The translations under genes were made by a program, and so were the position numbers. Source: Clostridia bacterium (GTDB lineage Bacteria > Bacillota > Clostridia > Christensenellales > CAG-138). Taken from it: a stretch of 63,371 nt of DNA. Below are positions 14,437 to 23,184 of this stretch, piece after piece (positions within the stretch are counted from its first letter, which is position 1; the number at the start of each line of letters is the position of its first letter). The notes beneath the pieces were generated by a model that saw only the letters and a program-made list of their open reading frames with translations, ran no database searches and was not told the origin of the DNA. The DNA lies in contig JAEDCW010000003.1 in the NCBI GenBank assembly GCA_016293975.1, forward strand, positions 1 through 63,371, read 5' to 3'.

Positions 14437-16800
14437 ATGCTTATGAATTCAAAGGCGATTATGCGCCGAATGGAAGACGAGCTGAGGACAGATTATCATA
14501 TTGAATTATATGAGGCGACGCCTCAGCAGCTTCACAGGGCCTTGTCGGATGCGGTTATGTACGCGATTTCGGACGATTGGCGCCGTAGTCGCAGAGACCA
14601 TGAACACGTTCGCAGGGCATACTATTTCTCGGCGGAGTACCTCACGGGCCGTATGGTGTTCAACAATCTGTACTGCCTTGGCTTGCTGGATGAGGTTCAG
14701 AAGCATCTGAGCATGAAGGGCGCGGATTTGCGCTTGCTTGAGGACATTGAGGACCCTGCATTGGGCAACGGCGGCCTGGGAAGGCTTGCGGCGTGTTTCC
14801 TCGATTCTGCGGCGACCCACGACATACCACTCGATGGCTACGGACTGCGCTATAAGTTTGGTCTGTTTAGGCAAAGCTTTACAAACGGCTTCCAGATGGA
14901 GAAGGCGGACGACTGGCAGCGTTGGGGTGACCCGTGGAGCAAGAGGCGCGACGACAAAACCGTCACGGTGACTTTTGCCGACCAGAGTGTACTCGCCGTG
15001 CCATACGATATGCCTGTACTGGGCTACAAAACGGCTAATGTCGGAACGCTCAGACTGTGGCAGGCGGAACCTGTTGAGGAATTCGACTTCACGCTCTTTA
15101 ACAACCAGCAATACGATATGTCGGTAAAGCAAAAGAACGAGGTCGAGGACATAACGAGGGTGCTCTACCCCAACGACAGCACGTACGCGGGCAAACAGCT
15201 AAGACTCAAACAGCAGTATTTCCTCTCAAGCGCATCGCTTCAGGATATAGTGAGGAGGTATAAGCGCGTCCGCGGAGACGACTTCACGTGCTTTGCGGCA
15301 CACGCTGCTATACAGCTAAACGACACGCATCCCGCAGTTTCCGTACCCGAGCTCATAAGGATACTTATGGAAAACGGCATGGATTTCGTTTCGGCGCTTG
15401 AAACAGCCAAAGCTACATTCTCATATACAAACCACACGGTAATGAGCGAGGCGCTCGAAAAGTGGGATACAAAGCTTTTCAGCGGAGTAATTCCCGAGAT
15501 ATACGACATAATCGTGAGAATCGACGAGAGACTCGACGAAGAGCTTCGCGCAAGGGGGGTATCCGACGAACAGCGCGGAAGGATGCGCATAATAACAAAC
15601 GACTGCATCAATATGGTGCGGCTCGTGACATATGTCTCCACATACGTCAACGGCGTTGCAAAGATACACACGGAGATACTTAAAAACGACATGCTCCGCG
15701 ACTGGTACACTGTATTCCCCGAGAAATTTACAAATAAGACGAATGGCATAACGCAAAGGCGTTGGCTCGGTCTGTGCAATCCCGAGCTGTCGTCGCTCAT
15801 TGCATCGAAAATAGGCAACGGTTTCATCCGCGACCTCGACGACTTGGAAAAGCTCGAACCGATGGTGGACGACGATATGCTTAAGGCTTTTAGAGAGGTA
15901 AAATACAAGAAAAAGCAGCAGCTTTGCAGAGTGATAGCGGACAAAGAAGGTATAGCTCTGAATCCGAGCTTTCTTTTCGACATACAGGTAAAACGTATGC
16001 ACGAGTACAAGCGTCAGCTTATGAACGCACTGAGCATACTCTATATCTATTTCAAACTGAAAAACGGCGAACTGCTCGACTTCACGCCTACGGCATTCAT
16101 ATTCGGCGCAAAGGCCGCTCCCGGCTACTACCGCGCAAAGGGCGTTATTAAGTTCATAAACGAGATAGCCAAGCGGATAAACTCCGACGAGGCCATGAGA
16201 GATAAGCTTCAGGTCGTGTTCGTTCAGAACTATAACTGCTCATATGCCGAGCATATTATTCCGGCGGCGGACGTGAGCGAGCAGATTTCACCCGCAGGGA
16301 CGGAGGCCTCCGGCACGGGCAATATGAAGTTCATGCTCAACGGCGCTGTGACACTCGGAACGTATGACGGGGCAAATATAGAGATAGTCGATGCCGCGGG
16401 AGAGGAGAACAACTACATATTCGGCGCTCGAGTGGAGGAGCTTGCAAACATCGAGTACAATCCCATGGATATTTACAACTCCAACCCCGACATAAAGCGC
16501 GTGCTCGATACGCTCGTGGACGGCACGTTCTCCGACAATGGTACGGGCGTGTTCCGGGAGCTCTACAACTCGATACTGTACGGTGCAAGCTGGCATAAGC
16601 CCGACCACTACTATGTGCTTTTGGACTTCATGCCCTATATCGAGGCAAAACTGCGCGCAAACAGGGAATACAAGGACTCGGTGGAGTTCTCGAGAAAGTG
16701 CATGATGAATGTATGCAGTGCGGGGCGGTTCTCTTCCGACAGGACTGTCAGGGAATACGCCGACGAAATATGGAAGGTGTATCCGGTCCGCGAGATGTGA
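14437..16800 (+). CDS. glgP: Glycogen/starch phosphorylase
   Basis: 787 residues, a typical length. It releases glucose-1-phosphate from glycogen chain ends using pyridoxal phosphate. The family signature is present near the C-terminus: EASGTGNMKFMLNGAVTLG, whose lysine binds the cofactor, followed by YDGANIEI. The N-terminal substrate region reads DPALGNGGLGRLAACFLDS. The ribosome binding site AAGGGGGA is 9 bases from the ATG at 14437. The gene is flanked by terminators and is monocistronic. Its product would feed the phosphoglucomutase encoded at 18.5 kb. Confidence 0.96.
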   Translation: MLMNSKAIMRRMEDELRTDYHIELYEATPQQLHRALSDAVMYAISDDWRRSRRDHEHVRRAYYFSAEYLTGRMVFNNLYCLGLLDEVQKHLSMKGADLRLLEDIEDPALGNGGLGRLAACFLDSAATHDIPLDGYGLRYKFGLFRQSFTNGFQMEKADDWQRWGDPWSKRRDDKTVTVTFADQSVLAVPYDMPVLGYKTANVGTLRLWQAEPVEEFDFTLFNNQQYDMSVKQKNEVEDITRVLYPNDSTYAGKQLRLKQQYFLSSASLQDIVRRYKRVRGDDFTCFAAHAAIQLNDTHPAVSVPELIRILMENGMDFVSALETAKATFSYTNHTVMSEALEKWDTKLFSGVIPEIYDIIVRIDERLDEELRARGVSDEQRGRMRIITNDCINMVRLVTYVSTYVNGVAKIHTEILKNDMLRDWYTVFPEKFTNKTNGITQRRWLGLCNPELSSLIASKIGNGFIRDLDDLEKLEPMVDDDMLKAFREVKYKKKQQLCRVIADKEGIALNPSFLFDIQVKRMHEYKRQLMNALSILYIYFKLKNGELLDFTPTAFIFGAKAAPGYYRAKGVIKFINEIAKRINSDEAMRDKLQVVFVQNYNCSYAEHIIPAADVSEQISPAGTEASGTGNMKFMLNGAVTLGTYDGANIEIVDAAGEENNYIFGARVEELANIEYNPMDIYNSNPDIKRVLDTLVDGTFSDNGTGVFRELYNSILYGASWHKPDHYYVLLDFMPYIEAKLRANREYKDSVEFSRKCMMNVCSAGRFSSDRTVREYADEIWKVYPVREM

Positions 16801-16803
16801 TGT

Positions 16804-16830
16804 AAAAGGGGTGCGATGCACCCCTTCTTT
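16804..16830 (+). terminator. Terminator of glgP
   Basis: AAGGGGTGC, GAT loop, GCACCCCTT, then CTTTT, starting 4 bases after the stop. Confidence 0.85.
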
Positions 16831-16900
16831 TGCTCTCATAACCGCACCTGTTACCGTACCACCCTCGGATTATGCTCTGCCGAGAGGTCTTTGGCCAATA

Positions 16901-17839
16901 TTACGGTCCAAGTGTGTAATCGGTATAAAACTCGACCCTAACTACCTGAATATGCGTGGAATACTGCGTATGAGCAACAAAGTACAGCGCTCCAGTTTCA
17001 GGATTGAAGAAAGAGTTATAAACGGGATCACTGAAGGAAGTCGGCCCAATCTCCGTAGCGAAACGGCTGAAATCAGGGAGATATAGGAATCCTTTGGGCT
17101 TGCCTTCCGAATCGAACTTAAACACGGTAGTGTCGTTGTACATAAGATAGAGATTATCCTCTGTGTCGGCAATTGCAATACCGGGACCCGCGTTGTGAGG
17201 AATTAAGAAATCCTTTAAATGCCATGTCCTACCGTTATTATAATCGTGAACAGTGTATTCATCGAATATACGCACATCGCTGGAACCAACATATAAGCTG
17301 TGCGGGTAGATAAGATTCTTTCCGTCCGTGGACAGCGTTTCATGGGATAATGACAAATTTGATTTGTATTTTTCCTTGCCTTTGAGCAGCTCATCCTGTA
17401 CGGTCTTCCAATTCTCATCATTGTACTCGACTACGCGTTCAAGCTCTCCGTCTTTGAATATCATGAAATTCTGCTTCCAACTGCTATTTTTCAGAATAAT
17501 CTCGCTCTCGTCGGGGCTTACATACATAATCTCGCAGGGAAGGTGGCCGTAGTCTACCATATCGAGGGGATCTTTATACACTATGCCAGTCTCGAATGTT
17601 GTCAGAATAGTATACTGGATTTTTTGGAGATCGGGAATGTCCTTAAAGGCAACCCCGGTGTACCCATGCTCGGACGTCGACACCGAAACTTGCTCCGTGG
17701 GCGCAGGCGTCGTATCGCCGGTGTCGATGGGTGGCGTTGTATCGGCAGGCTGAACCGTCTGCGCACAGCCCGATATAACTGATATGAGCAGTGCGAAGAG
17801 CAATGTCAATGCTGTGATTTTGAGTGATTTGTTTTTCAT
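16901..17839 (-). CDS. Putative lipoprotein of unknown function
   Basis: 312 residues from the ATG at 17839, chosen because GGAGGT lies 8 bases upstream; an ATG at 17854 overlaps that ribosome binding site. A lysine-rich N-terminus, a hydrophobic helix and the lipobox VISGC give a lipoprotein anchored to the outer face of the membrane. A Thr/Pro/Asp-rich linker (TTPPIDTGDTTPAPTEQ) follows. The rest is beta-rich with repeated short blocks (EIMYVSPDESEIILK, DTEDNLYLMYND, KPKGFLYLPD, GALYFVAHT) suggestive of a propeller-like fold. No family recognised. It is preceded by an unusually long leader with its own promoter. Confidence 0.75.
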   Translation of the reverse strand: MKNKSLKITALTLLFALLISVISGCAQTVQPADTTPPIDTGDTTPAPTEQVSVSTSEHGYTGVAFKDIPDLQKIQYTILTTFETGIVYKDPLDMVDYGHLPCEIMYVSPDESEIILKNSSWKQNFMIFKDGELERVVEYNDENWKTVQDELLKGKEKYKSNLSLSHETLSTDGKNLIYPHSLYVGSSDVRIFDEYTVHDYNNGRTWHLKDFLIPHNAGPGIAIADTEDNLYLMYNDTTVFKFDSEGKPKGFLYLPDFSRFATEIGPTSFSDPVYNSFFNPETGALYFVAHTQYSTHIQVVRVEFYTDYTLGP

Positions 17840-18213
17840 ATAGATTACCTCCATGGGTTTCTTGTATAGTTTCGAAGTCTGATGCCGGTCGGGTATGAGT
17901 ATCTGCTTGGTGTGCGATTCTCCGGCAGTTGCGGACTAAATTACCGCTAGTGATATCAGAGCACTGGGTTAAAAACAATCGGATTCATTACATTCAGACA
18001 TTGGCACGCACTAAATCGATTCCGATCGACAAACACATGGCGGTGCGTTATCTTTTTGGTGAGTGTAAAATCATATTAGCATCCTCCTTTCCGAAATAAA
18101 CTAATCACAGGTTAAAACTATAACCAAAAACAAAACCGTAATACTTTTGTCAATACATCAAGGGGGTAAGAACGACGAGAAATTCAGTAAACAACAAAGA
18201 ATTTCATAATAAA
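17840..18213 (-). promoter_or_regulatory. Long 5' leader of the lipoprotein gene with 8-codon ORF
   Basis: The promoter at 18214-18241 is about 370 bases from the lipoprotein start. Within the leader are an inverted repeat GAAATTC/GAATTTC (18199-18205 with 18179-18185, 13-base loop) directly after the expected transcription start, and an 8-codon ORF (18048-18074, minus strand) preceded at 8 bases by AAAGGAGG (18083-18090). No known riboswitch class was recognised. Confidence 0.5.
18048..18074 (-). CDS. Possible 8-residue leader peptide
   Basis: ATG to TAA encodes MILHSPKR. The Shine-Dalgarno sequence AAAGGAGG at 8 bases is as strong as those of the ribosomal protein genes in this window, which is why such a short frame is listed. 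It lies in the untranslated leader of the lipoprotein gene. A regulatory leader peptide, a small secreted signal or a chance motif are all possible; nothing in the peptide identifies it. Confidence 0.35.
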   Translation of the reverse strand: MILHSPKR

Positions 18214-18241
18214 ATTATACACTAAGTACAGATTAAGTCAA
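18214..18241 (-). promoter_or_regulatory. Promoter of the lipoprotein leader
   Basis: On the minus strand TTGACT (18241-18236), a 16-base spacer and a perfect TATAAT (18219-18214). Confidence 0.75.
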
Positions 18242-18408
18242 TGCAAACGATGTTAATAATTTGTTAACAATGCAATGACTGCCATTTAAAATATGACGAA
18301 TGAGAGTATAAGTGCTCCCTGTTTTTGCGAGCAGTGGGTGTTTATAACGAAAAGAGGCGGAGGCTTTTTGCGCGGACAAATGTTATCCGTGCGAACCGGC
18401 ATGGCGTG
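18242..18408. other. Intergenic region between lipoprotein promoter and pgcA terminator
   Basis: AT-rich near 18242-18300, then mixed composition. I see no gene here. Confidence 0.4.
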
Positions 18409-18431
18409 AAAAAGCCCCTCGGCAGAGGGGC
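18409..18431 (-). terminator. Terminator of pgcA
   Basis: On the minus strand GCCCCTCTGCCGAGGGGC forms a stem followed by TTTTT. Confidence 0.85.
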
Positions 18432-18479
18432 GTCGATAATCGTTTGCATTGGGTGGAATACCGTTCCATGTCAATTTGT

Positions 18480-20174
18480 TTACAGCGTTCTCTCTTTAAG
18501 CTCTGAGTGCGCAGCCTCGGCAAGCGCCTCGGCGGCATCCATGGAGTCGCCCCTAACGCCGACATAGAACTTTATCTTCGGCTCTGTTCCTGACGGCCTT
18601 ACGCAGACCCACATGTTTTCCTCACAAATGAGCCTGAGCATATTCATCTTCTCAAACGCTATGTCAAACTCGCCGCAGTCGTTTTTTCCGCGCAGTGTCG
18701 TGTAATCCTCTACGGAAGTGACGCGCCTTTCCGCTATGGAGTGCGGAGGATTCTCGAGAAAGCCCTTCATGATGGACGCTATTTTCTCCATACCCTCCTT
18801 TCCCTCAAACGAGTACGCCACAGTGCGCTCCATATAATAGCCGTATTCTTTATAGATATCCTGCAGATAGTCGTAGAGCGTAATGCCCTTGTCGAGACAG
18901 CATACGCAGACTTCGCATATGAGCAGTGACGCGAGCACGGCATCCTTGTCACGTGCAAAGCCGCCGCTCAGGAAGCCGCAGCTCTCCTCGAAGCCGAAGA
19001 GAAATTCATTGCCGTTTGCCTGTGAACACTGCTCGATTATCTGAGAGATGAATCTGAAGCCAGTGGGCACGCTTACGCACTCGACGCCGTATTTTGCACA
19101 GATGGCGTCTGCGAGCCATGTGCTGACTATGCTCTTTACGACTATTCCGTCGTTTGGCAGTGTGCCCATAGATTCCCTTGTGTTGAGTATGTGCTTAATG
19201 AGTATCGCGCCTATCTGGTTGCCTGTAAGCAGCATGAATTCACCGTCGGGCTTTCTTACTGCTACTCCGAGCCTGTCCGAATCGGGGTCTGTTGCGAGTA
19301 TGCAATCCGAATCGGTCTTTTTTGCAAGCTCGATAGCAAGCCTGTATGCGCCGGGGTCCTCGGGGTTTGGCACCTTAACCGTCGGGAAGTTGCCGTCTGG
19401 AACAATCTGCTCCTTTACGACATGCAGGTTTGTTATGCCTGCCCTGCACAAGAGAGTAGTGACGGGGATGTAGCCTGCGCCATGAAGCGGCGTGTAGACT
19501 ATCGAGAACTCGCTTCCATTGCTTCTTATGAGGTCTTTATATGTAAGCAGACTCGATGTCGCCTCGTAATAGGGCTCGTCGTCCGCCTCTGTGAGCGTAG
19601 TGATAATTTCATTTCGCCGCATGGCACTTTCGCCGAAGTATGGATGCGCCTCTATGCATTTCATTATTCGTGCGGCAAGCTCGGGGCCTATCTGTCCGCC
19701 GTCCTCCCAGTATACCTTGTAGCCGTTATACGCTGCAGGGTTGTGACTTGCGGTTATCATTATTCCGGCGACACAGCCGAGATTTCTCAGCGTAAATGAG
19801 AGCTGCGGAACGCTTCTTAGCGAATTGAATATAAATACCTTTATGCCTCTTGACGAGAGCACATCGGCGGCACATTGCGCGAATTCCGCAGACATATTGC
19901 GCGAGTCGTAGCCGATGCATACGCCCCTTTGCTGAGCATTGTCTTGAATAATGCAGTCGCTTAGTCCCTGTGTAGCGCGCGCAACAACGGGCAGGTTCAT
20001 TCTGTTTGTGCCTGCGCCGAGTATGCCGCGCAGACCCGCCGTGCCGAATTCAAGCTCCCTGTAAAATGCGTCTTCTAGCTCGTTCTCGCTTGCCTTCTCA
20101 AGGAGCGATCTCAGCTCGCCGGCTTGCAGTGAATTTATCCAAATTTCGTATTCTCTTTTTGCAAACGGAGTCAT
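18480..20174 (-). CDS. pgcA: Phosphoglucomutase/phosphomannomutase
   Basis: 564 residues. It interconverts glucose-1-phosphate and glucose-6-phosphate. All four sites of the alpha-D-phosphohexomutase family are present: the active-site phosphoserine in ITASHNPAAYNGYK, the metal loop DPDSDRLG, the sugar loop GFEESCGF and the phosphate-binding RPSGTEPKIK. The length matches the longer PgcA type. ATG 20174 is preferred because GGGAG lies 8 bases before it; a TTG at 20189 overlaps that site. The gene is monocistronic. It links glgP and glgA in this window to glycolysis. The symbol follows the Bacillus homologue. Confidence 0.92.
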   Translation of the reverse strand: MTPFAKREYEIWINSLQAGELRSLLEKASENELEDAFYRELEFGTAGLRGILGAGTNRMNLPVVARATQGLSDCIIQDNAQQRGVCIGYDSRNMSAEFAQCAADVLSSRGIKVFIFNSLRSVPQLSFTLRNLGCVAGIMITASHNPAAYNGYKVYWEDGGQIGPELAARIMKCIEAHPYFGESAMRRNEIITTLTEADDEPYYEATSSLLTYKDLIRSNGSEFSIVYTPLHGAGYIPVTTLLCRAGITNLHVVKEQIVPDGNFPTVKVPNPEDPGAYRLAIELAKKTDSDCILATDPDSDRLGVAVRKPDGEFMLLTGNQIGAILIKHILNTRESMGTLPNDGIVVKSIVSTWLADAICAKYGVECVSVPTGFRFISQIIEQCSQANGNEFLFGFEESCGFLSGGFARDKDAVLASLLICEVCVCCLDKGITLYDYLQDIYKEYGYYMERTVAYSFEGKEGMEKIASIMKGFLENPPHSIAERRVTSVEDYTTLRGKNDCGEFDIAFEKMNMLRLICEENMWVCVRPSGTEPKIKFYVGVRGDSMDAAEALAEAAHSELKERTL

Positions 20175-20223
20175 ATTAAAATCTCCCAAATCCTGAACTT
20201 TTTACGAATACGATTATAGCATA

Positions 20224-20263
20224 AATAAAAAGACTCCACAACGCTTACGGCGTTGCGGAGTCT
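20224..20263 (-). terminator. Terminator of thiT
   Basis: On the minus strand AGACTCC, G, CAACGC, loop, GCGTTG, T, GGAGTCT and a run TTTTTATTT. Confidence 0.85.
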
Positions 20264-20332
20264 GTGTGTTTTCCGCTTATTATCGCGCATTTTGAACTAT
20301 CGCCGATAAACTGATAATCAGACTGTCGGGGG

Positions 20333-21031
20333 TTACTTTACGAGCTGTTCGCGCAGTCTCTTTGTGAAGGGCAATGCGGCTGCAATGACGCACAGTACGC
20401 CCTCTATGCCTATCGTGGTGGCGTTGTAGCAGAAAGAGTATGCCCATGCGTTGGAGAAGCCGTAATCAGCGGCATATTCGCCGAAGAATACCGCACCTGA
20501 TATTGTCGACACCAGCATTCTCGCAAAGCAGGCGATGGCTACGCCGAGTGCGACCTTCTTGGGGAAGAACGACGCGACGCCGAGCACTGTGAATGCCAGC
20601 AGATAGTCGAGCACAAACTGCACGGGATGCACAATCCAAACGCCCTGTATCATCTGGAGCAGACTGTAGGCAAACGCGGCGATGAAACCGTATGCGGGAC
20701 CGTACCATGCCGCAAAGAGCGTTATCGGCAGCATCGAGAGTATCGTGACAGAGCCGCCGAAGGGCATTGAAAATACCTTAAAATAGCTGAGCACGAATGC
20801 AATCGACACGAACATTGCCGCTGTGACGAGATTGCGGGTCTTATTTTGGGGACGGCCCGAAAGTTCGGACTTATTCGCACTGTTTTTTACATACACTGCG
20901 ACGGCGACAATCAGCACGATTGCCAACACAGCGGCGATTATGAGCGATATGAGCTCAATACCGTCGAGCTCTGCGAGCTCACTGAGCAATGAGAAGCTTA
21001 TGCCCTCGGAGCAAATAACAGGAAAAAACAT
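20333..21031 (-). CDS. thiT: ECF thiamine transporter substrate-binding subunit ThiT
   Basis: 232 residues. The C-terminal 170 residues are a six-helix ThiT S component (NLVTAAMFVSIAFVLSYFKV...FGGSVTILSMLPI...GPAYGFIAAFAYSLLQ), the membrane protein that binds thiamine and couples to the shared ECF ATPase module. An extra N-terminal stretch of about 65 residues carries a strong hydrophobic helix (LISLIIAAVLAIVLIVAVAV) and is not part of the usual 190-residue protein. The start is well supported by AAAGGAGG. A TPP riboswitch lies directly upstream, which fixes the substrate as thiamine or a precursor. The shared ATPase genes are not in this window. Confidence 0.92.
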   Translation of the reverse strand: MFFPVICSEGISFSLLSELAELDGIELISLIIAAVLAIVLIVAVAVYVKNSANKSELSGRPQNKTRNLVTAAMFVSIAFVLSYFKVFSMPFGGSVTILSMLPITLFAAWYGPAYGFIAAFAYSLLQMIQGVWIVHPVQFVLDYLLAFTVLGVASFFPKKVALGVAIACFARMLVSTISGAVFFGEYAADYGFSNAWAYSFCYNATTIGIEGVLCVIAAALPFTKRLREQLVK

Positions 21032-21101
21032 AAATTGCCTCCTTTAAGAAGAAAATCAGCCCCCTGTCCGCAGTGGACGAGAGGCTTCATGTTTCCTTCT
21101 C

Positions 21102-21195
21102 ATCCGCATTTCCTACGCAGGTCTTAACCTTCAGGTTCTAAGGGATTGCACTCTAAACTCGTGCATCTCAGCGTTTCCACGCACCCCCAGCGGTA
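21102..21195 (-). promoter_or_regulatory. TPP (THI-box) riboswitch
   Basis: On the minus strand, P1 ACCGC/GCGGAT encloses GGGGGTGC, GCTGAGAT, a small extra hairpin GCAC/GTGC, CCCTTAGAACCTGA and CTGCGTAGGAAATG. The CTGAGA and GCGTAGGAAA elements are the diagnostic pyrimidine and pyrophosphate sensor sequences. A hairpin CCTCTCGTCC/GGACAGGGG at about 21062-21084, followed by ATTTTCTTCTT, is the likely expression-platform terminator. TPP binding should reduce thiT expression. Confidence 0.95.
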
Positions 21196-21392
21196 TATGA
21201 GGCTTACGGACGTATACTAACACACAGCGGTGGCCTTGGCAATAGTCAGTTTGATATCGATGTGCGCACGATTGTCGGTACAACATAGCCTGATATGGAG
21301 TCGGACATCTCTCACCGCGCGCACAATTGCGCCCACCTTTTCATTTTGTGTACTTTGTGATATACTCTAAGAAAAATTCGCGGAGGTGCGTG

Positions 21393-21974
21393 GTGCCCCA
21401 ACAAAAGAAATCGGGCCTGTTTAGGCGGGATAAATACACCGTAGCAAAACGCTCTGTGTGGTATGTGCTCCGCACCGCGTTTTTGGTGACGCTTATCGGC
21501 TCGCTCATAGTGGGCGTGACGCTCGCAAGCGCTCATATAGGCAGTATTTATATAATTGCGAACGAGGGCATGACGCTCAGGGCAAAGTGCATAATAAACA
21601 ACGAGCCCACAGACGATCTTGAGGAGTATTTCACGCTCGACTGTCTCAACAATGACGGACTCTTAAACGCACGCCCATATAAGAACCACACGGTAACCTA
21701 TTTTGACTACAGGCTCAGCGTCGAGGGCATATTCGTGCTACCTTGGTCGAATACCGCGACTATCGATATGCTCGAGCGAGTACCCGTATTGAACGGCACG
21801 GCGGAGGGTACGACTGTCACGGCAGAACTTCCCGATTGGACGGACGAGCTTTACAGACTGCATATGAAAAAGGATAGCGGACGCTGGTACATTGCGTATA
21901 TAGAAGTATTGGAAGAGAATCCCCCCGAGACGCCGTACGCAACGCCCGATATGAGTTTACTTCCGGATGAATAA
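21393..21974 (+). CDS. Single-pass membrane protein of unknown function
   Basis: 193 residues from GTG 21393, chosen because GGAGGT lies 5 bases upstream; an ATG at 21327 lies before the likely promoter (TATACT at 21361-21366). A basic N-terminus (PQQKKSGLFRRDKYTVAKR) is followed by one membrane helix (about residues 25-48) and an outward domain of about 140 residues with beta-rich blocks (VTYFDYRLSVEGIFVLPW, GTAEGTTVTAELPDWTDELY). No family recognised. The stop overlaps the dusB start by 8 bases, so the two are co-translated. Confidence 0.75.
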   Translation: MPQQKKSGLFRRDKYTVAKRSVWYVLRTAFLVTLIGSLIVGVTLASAHIGSIYIIANEGMTLRAKCIINNEPTDDLEEYFTLDCLNNDGLLNARPYKNHTVTYFDYRLSVEGIFVLPWSNTATIDMLERVPVLNGTAEGTTVTAELPDWTDELYRLHMKKDSGRWYIAYIEVLEENPPETPYATPDMSLLPDE

Positions 21975-22929
21975 ACCTACAAAAACTATATTCGGCTCCG
22001 GTTTTCCGATACTCTTAGCACCCATGGCGGGTATTACCGATATGCCGTTTAGGGAGCTGTGCAGGGACTTCGGAGCGCACATGACGTATACCGAGATGAT
22101 AAGCGCAAAGGGGCTGAGCTACAACAGCAAGAACTCTTTTGCGCTTTTAGAGCTGTCCCCTAAGGAGATTCCTTGCGGCGTACAGCTGTTTGGCTCCGAG
22201 CCTTCGATAATGGCGGACATGACGAGACGGCTTTGCGATGAGCTTTGCGGGCGCATCCGGCTGATTGACATAAACATGGGTTGCCCTGCGCCGAAAATCA
22301 CGGGCAACGGAGAGGGCAGCGCGCTCATGCTCAACATACCGCTTGCACAAAGGATAGTGAGTGCTGTGAAGAATGCGTCGACAGTACCTGTTACCGTCAA
22401 GCACAGGCTGGGCTTTGACGACGCACACAGAAACGCCGTTGAGTTTGCCGTCGCTATGGAGAGTGCGGGCGCAGATGCGCTTACCGTGCACGGCAGGACG
22501 AGGGCGCAAATGTATTCGGGAAAGGCCGATTACGATGCTATAGCAGAGGTAGTGAACGCCGTCGATATTCCGGTTATAGGCAACGGAGACGTATTCTGCG
22601 GCGAGGATGCGTTAAGGCTAAAAGCGGCGACGGGCTGTGACGGGATTATGGTCGCACGAGGCGCACAGGGGAATCCTCTTATATTTAAGGAGATTAATTG
22701 CGCTTTGAGAGGCGAGCCCTATACGGTACCCGATTGGGAGCAGAGGAGGGCGGTCGCAATACGTCACGCAAAGAGGCACATAGAGGTCAAGGGCGAGAGG
22801 GGCTTTATTGAGCTTCGCAAGCACATGGCGTGGTATACAAAGGGTATTGTCGGAAGTGCTCAGGTGCGGGTCGCCATCAATACCGCGCCCACTGCGGAGG
22901 CCTTGCTGGATATACTTGAGAAAATATAG
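21967..22929 (+). CDS. dusB: tRNA-dihydrouridine synthase
   Basis: 320 residues. This FMN-dependent enzyme reduces specific uridines of tRNA to dihydrouridine. The catalytic cysteine is in INMGCPAPKITGNGEGSALM; the N-terminus ILLAPMAGITDMPFR and the later VTVKHRLGFDD, LTVHGRTRAQMYSGKADY and VIGNGDVFC are the usual Dus barrel motifs. The length and the NGEGSALM loop fit the DusB group common in Bacillota. It overlaps the preceding membrane-protein gene and precedes a tRNA gene. Confidence 0.93.
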   Translation: MNKPTKTIFGSGFPILLAPMAGITDMPFRELCRDFGAHMTYTEMISAKGLSYNSKNSFALLELSPKEIPCGVQLFGSEPSIMADMTRRLCDELCGRIRLIDINMGCPAPKITGNGEGSALMLNIPLAQRIVSAVKNASTVPVTVKHRLGFDDAHRNAVEFAVAMESAGADALTVHGRTRAQMYSGKADYDAIAEVVNAVDIPVIGNGDVFCGEDALRLKAATGCDGIMVARGAQGNPLIFKEINCALRGEPYTVPDWEQRRAVAIRHAKRHIEVKGERGFIELRKHMAWYTKGIVGSAQVRVAINTAPTAEALLDILEKI

Positions 22930-22971
22930 AAAAACACTCATTAATCTCGCTAAAACAGCTTATAATTGATG

Positions 22972-23000
22972 TTGACAAAAGCCTGTGCCTGCATTAAAAT
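22972..23000 (+). promoter_or_regulatory. Promoter of tRNA-Gly and probably tuf
   Basis: Perfect TTGACA (22972-22977), 17 bases, TAAAAT (22995-23000), 49 bases before the tRNA. No terminator lies between the tRNA and tuf. Confidence 0.85.
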
Positions 23001-23043
23001 GGATAAGCCGTAATTTGGGTGCATGTGGTGAAAACCGCCCCGT

Positions 23044-23122
<79 letters not shown>

Positions 23123-23184
23123 GAAGACCCGGTCATGCGGGCTAACGGTATAATTACAATATCATCAAAAGGAGACAACCAAGA

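Noticed and set aside
23126..23154. Independent tuf promoter
   Set aside because: TATAAT at 23149-23154 has no -35 box or extended -10; transcription from the tRNA-Gly promoter is more likely.
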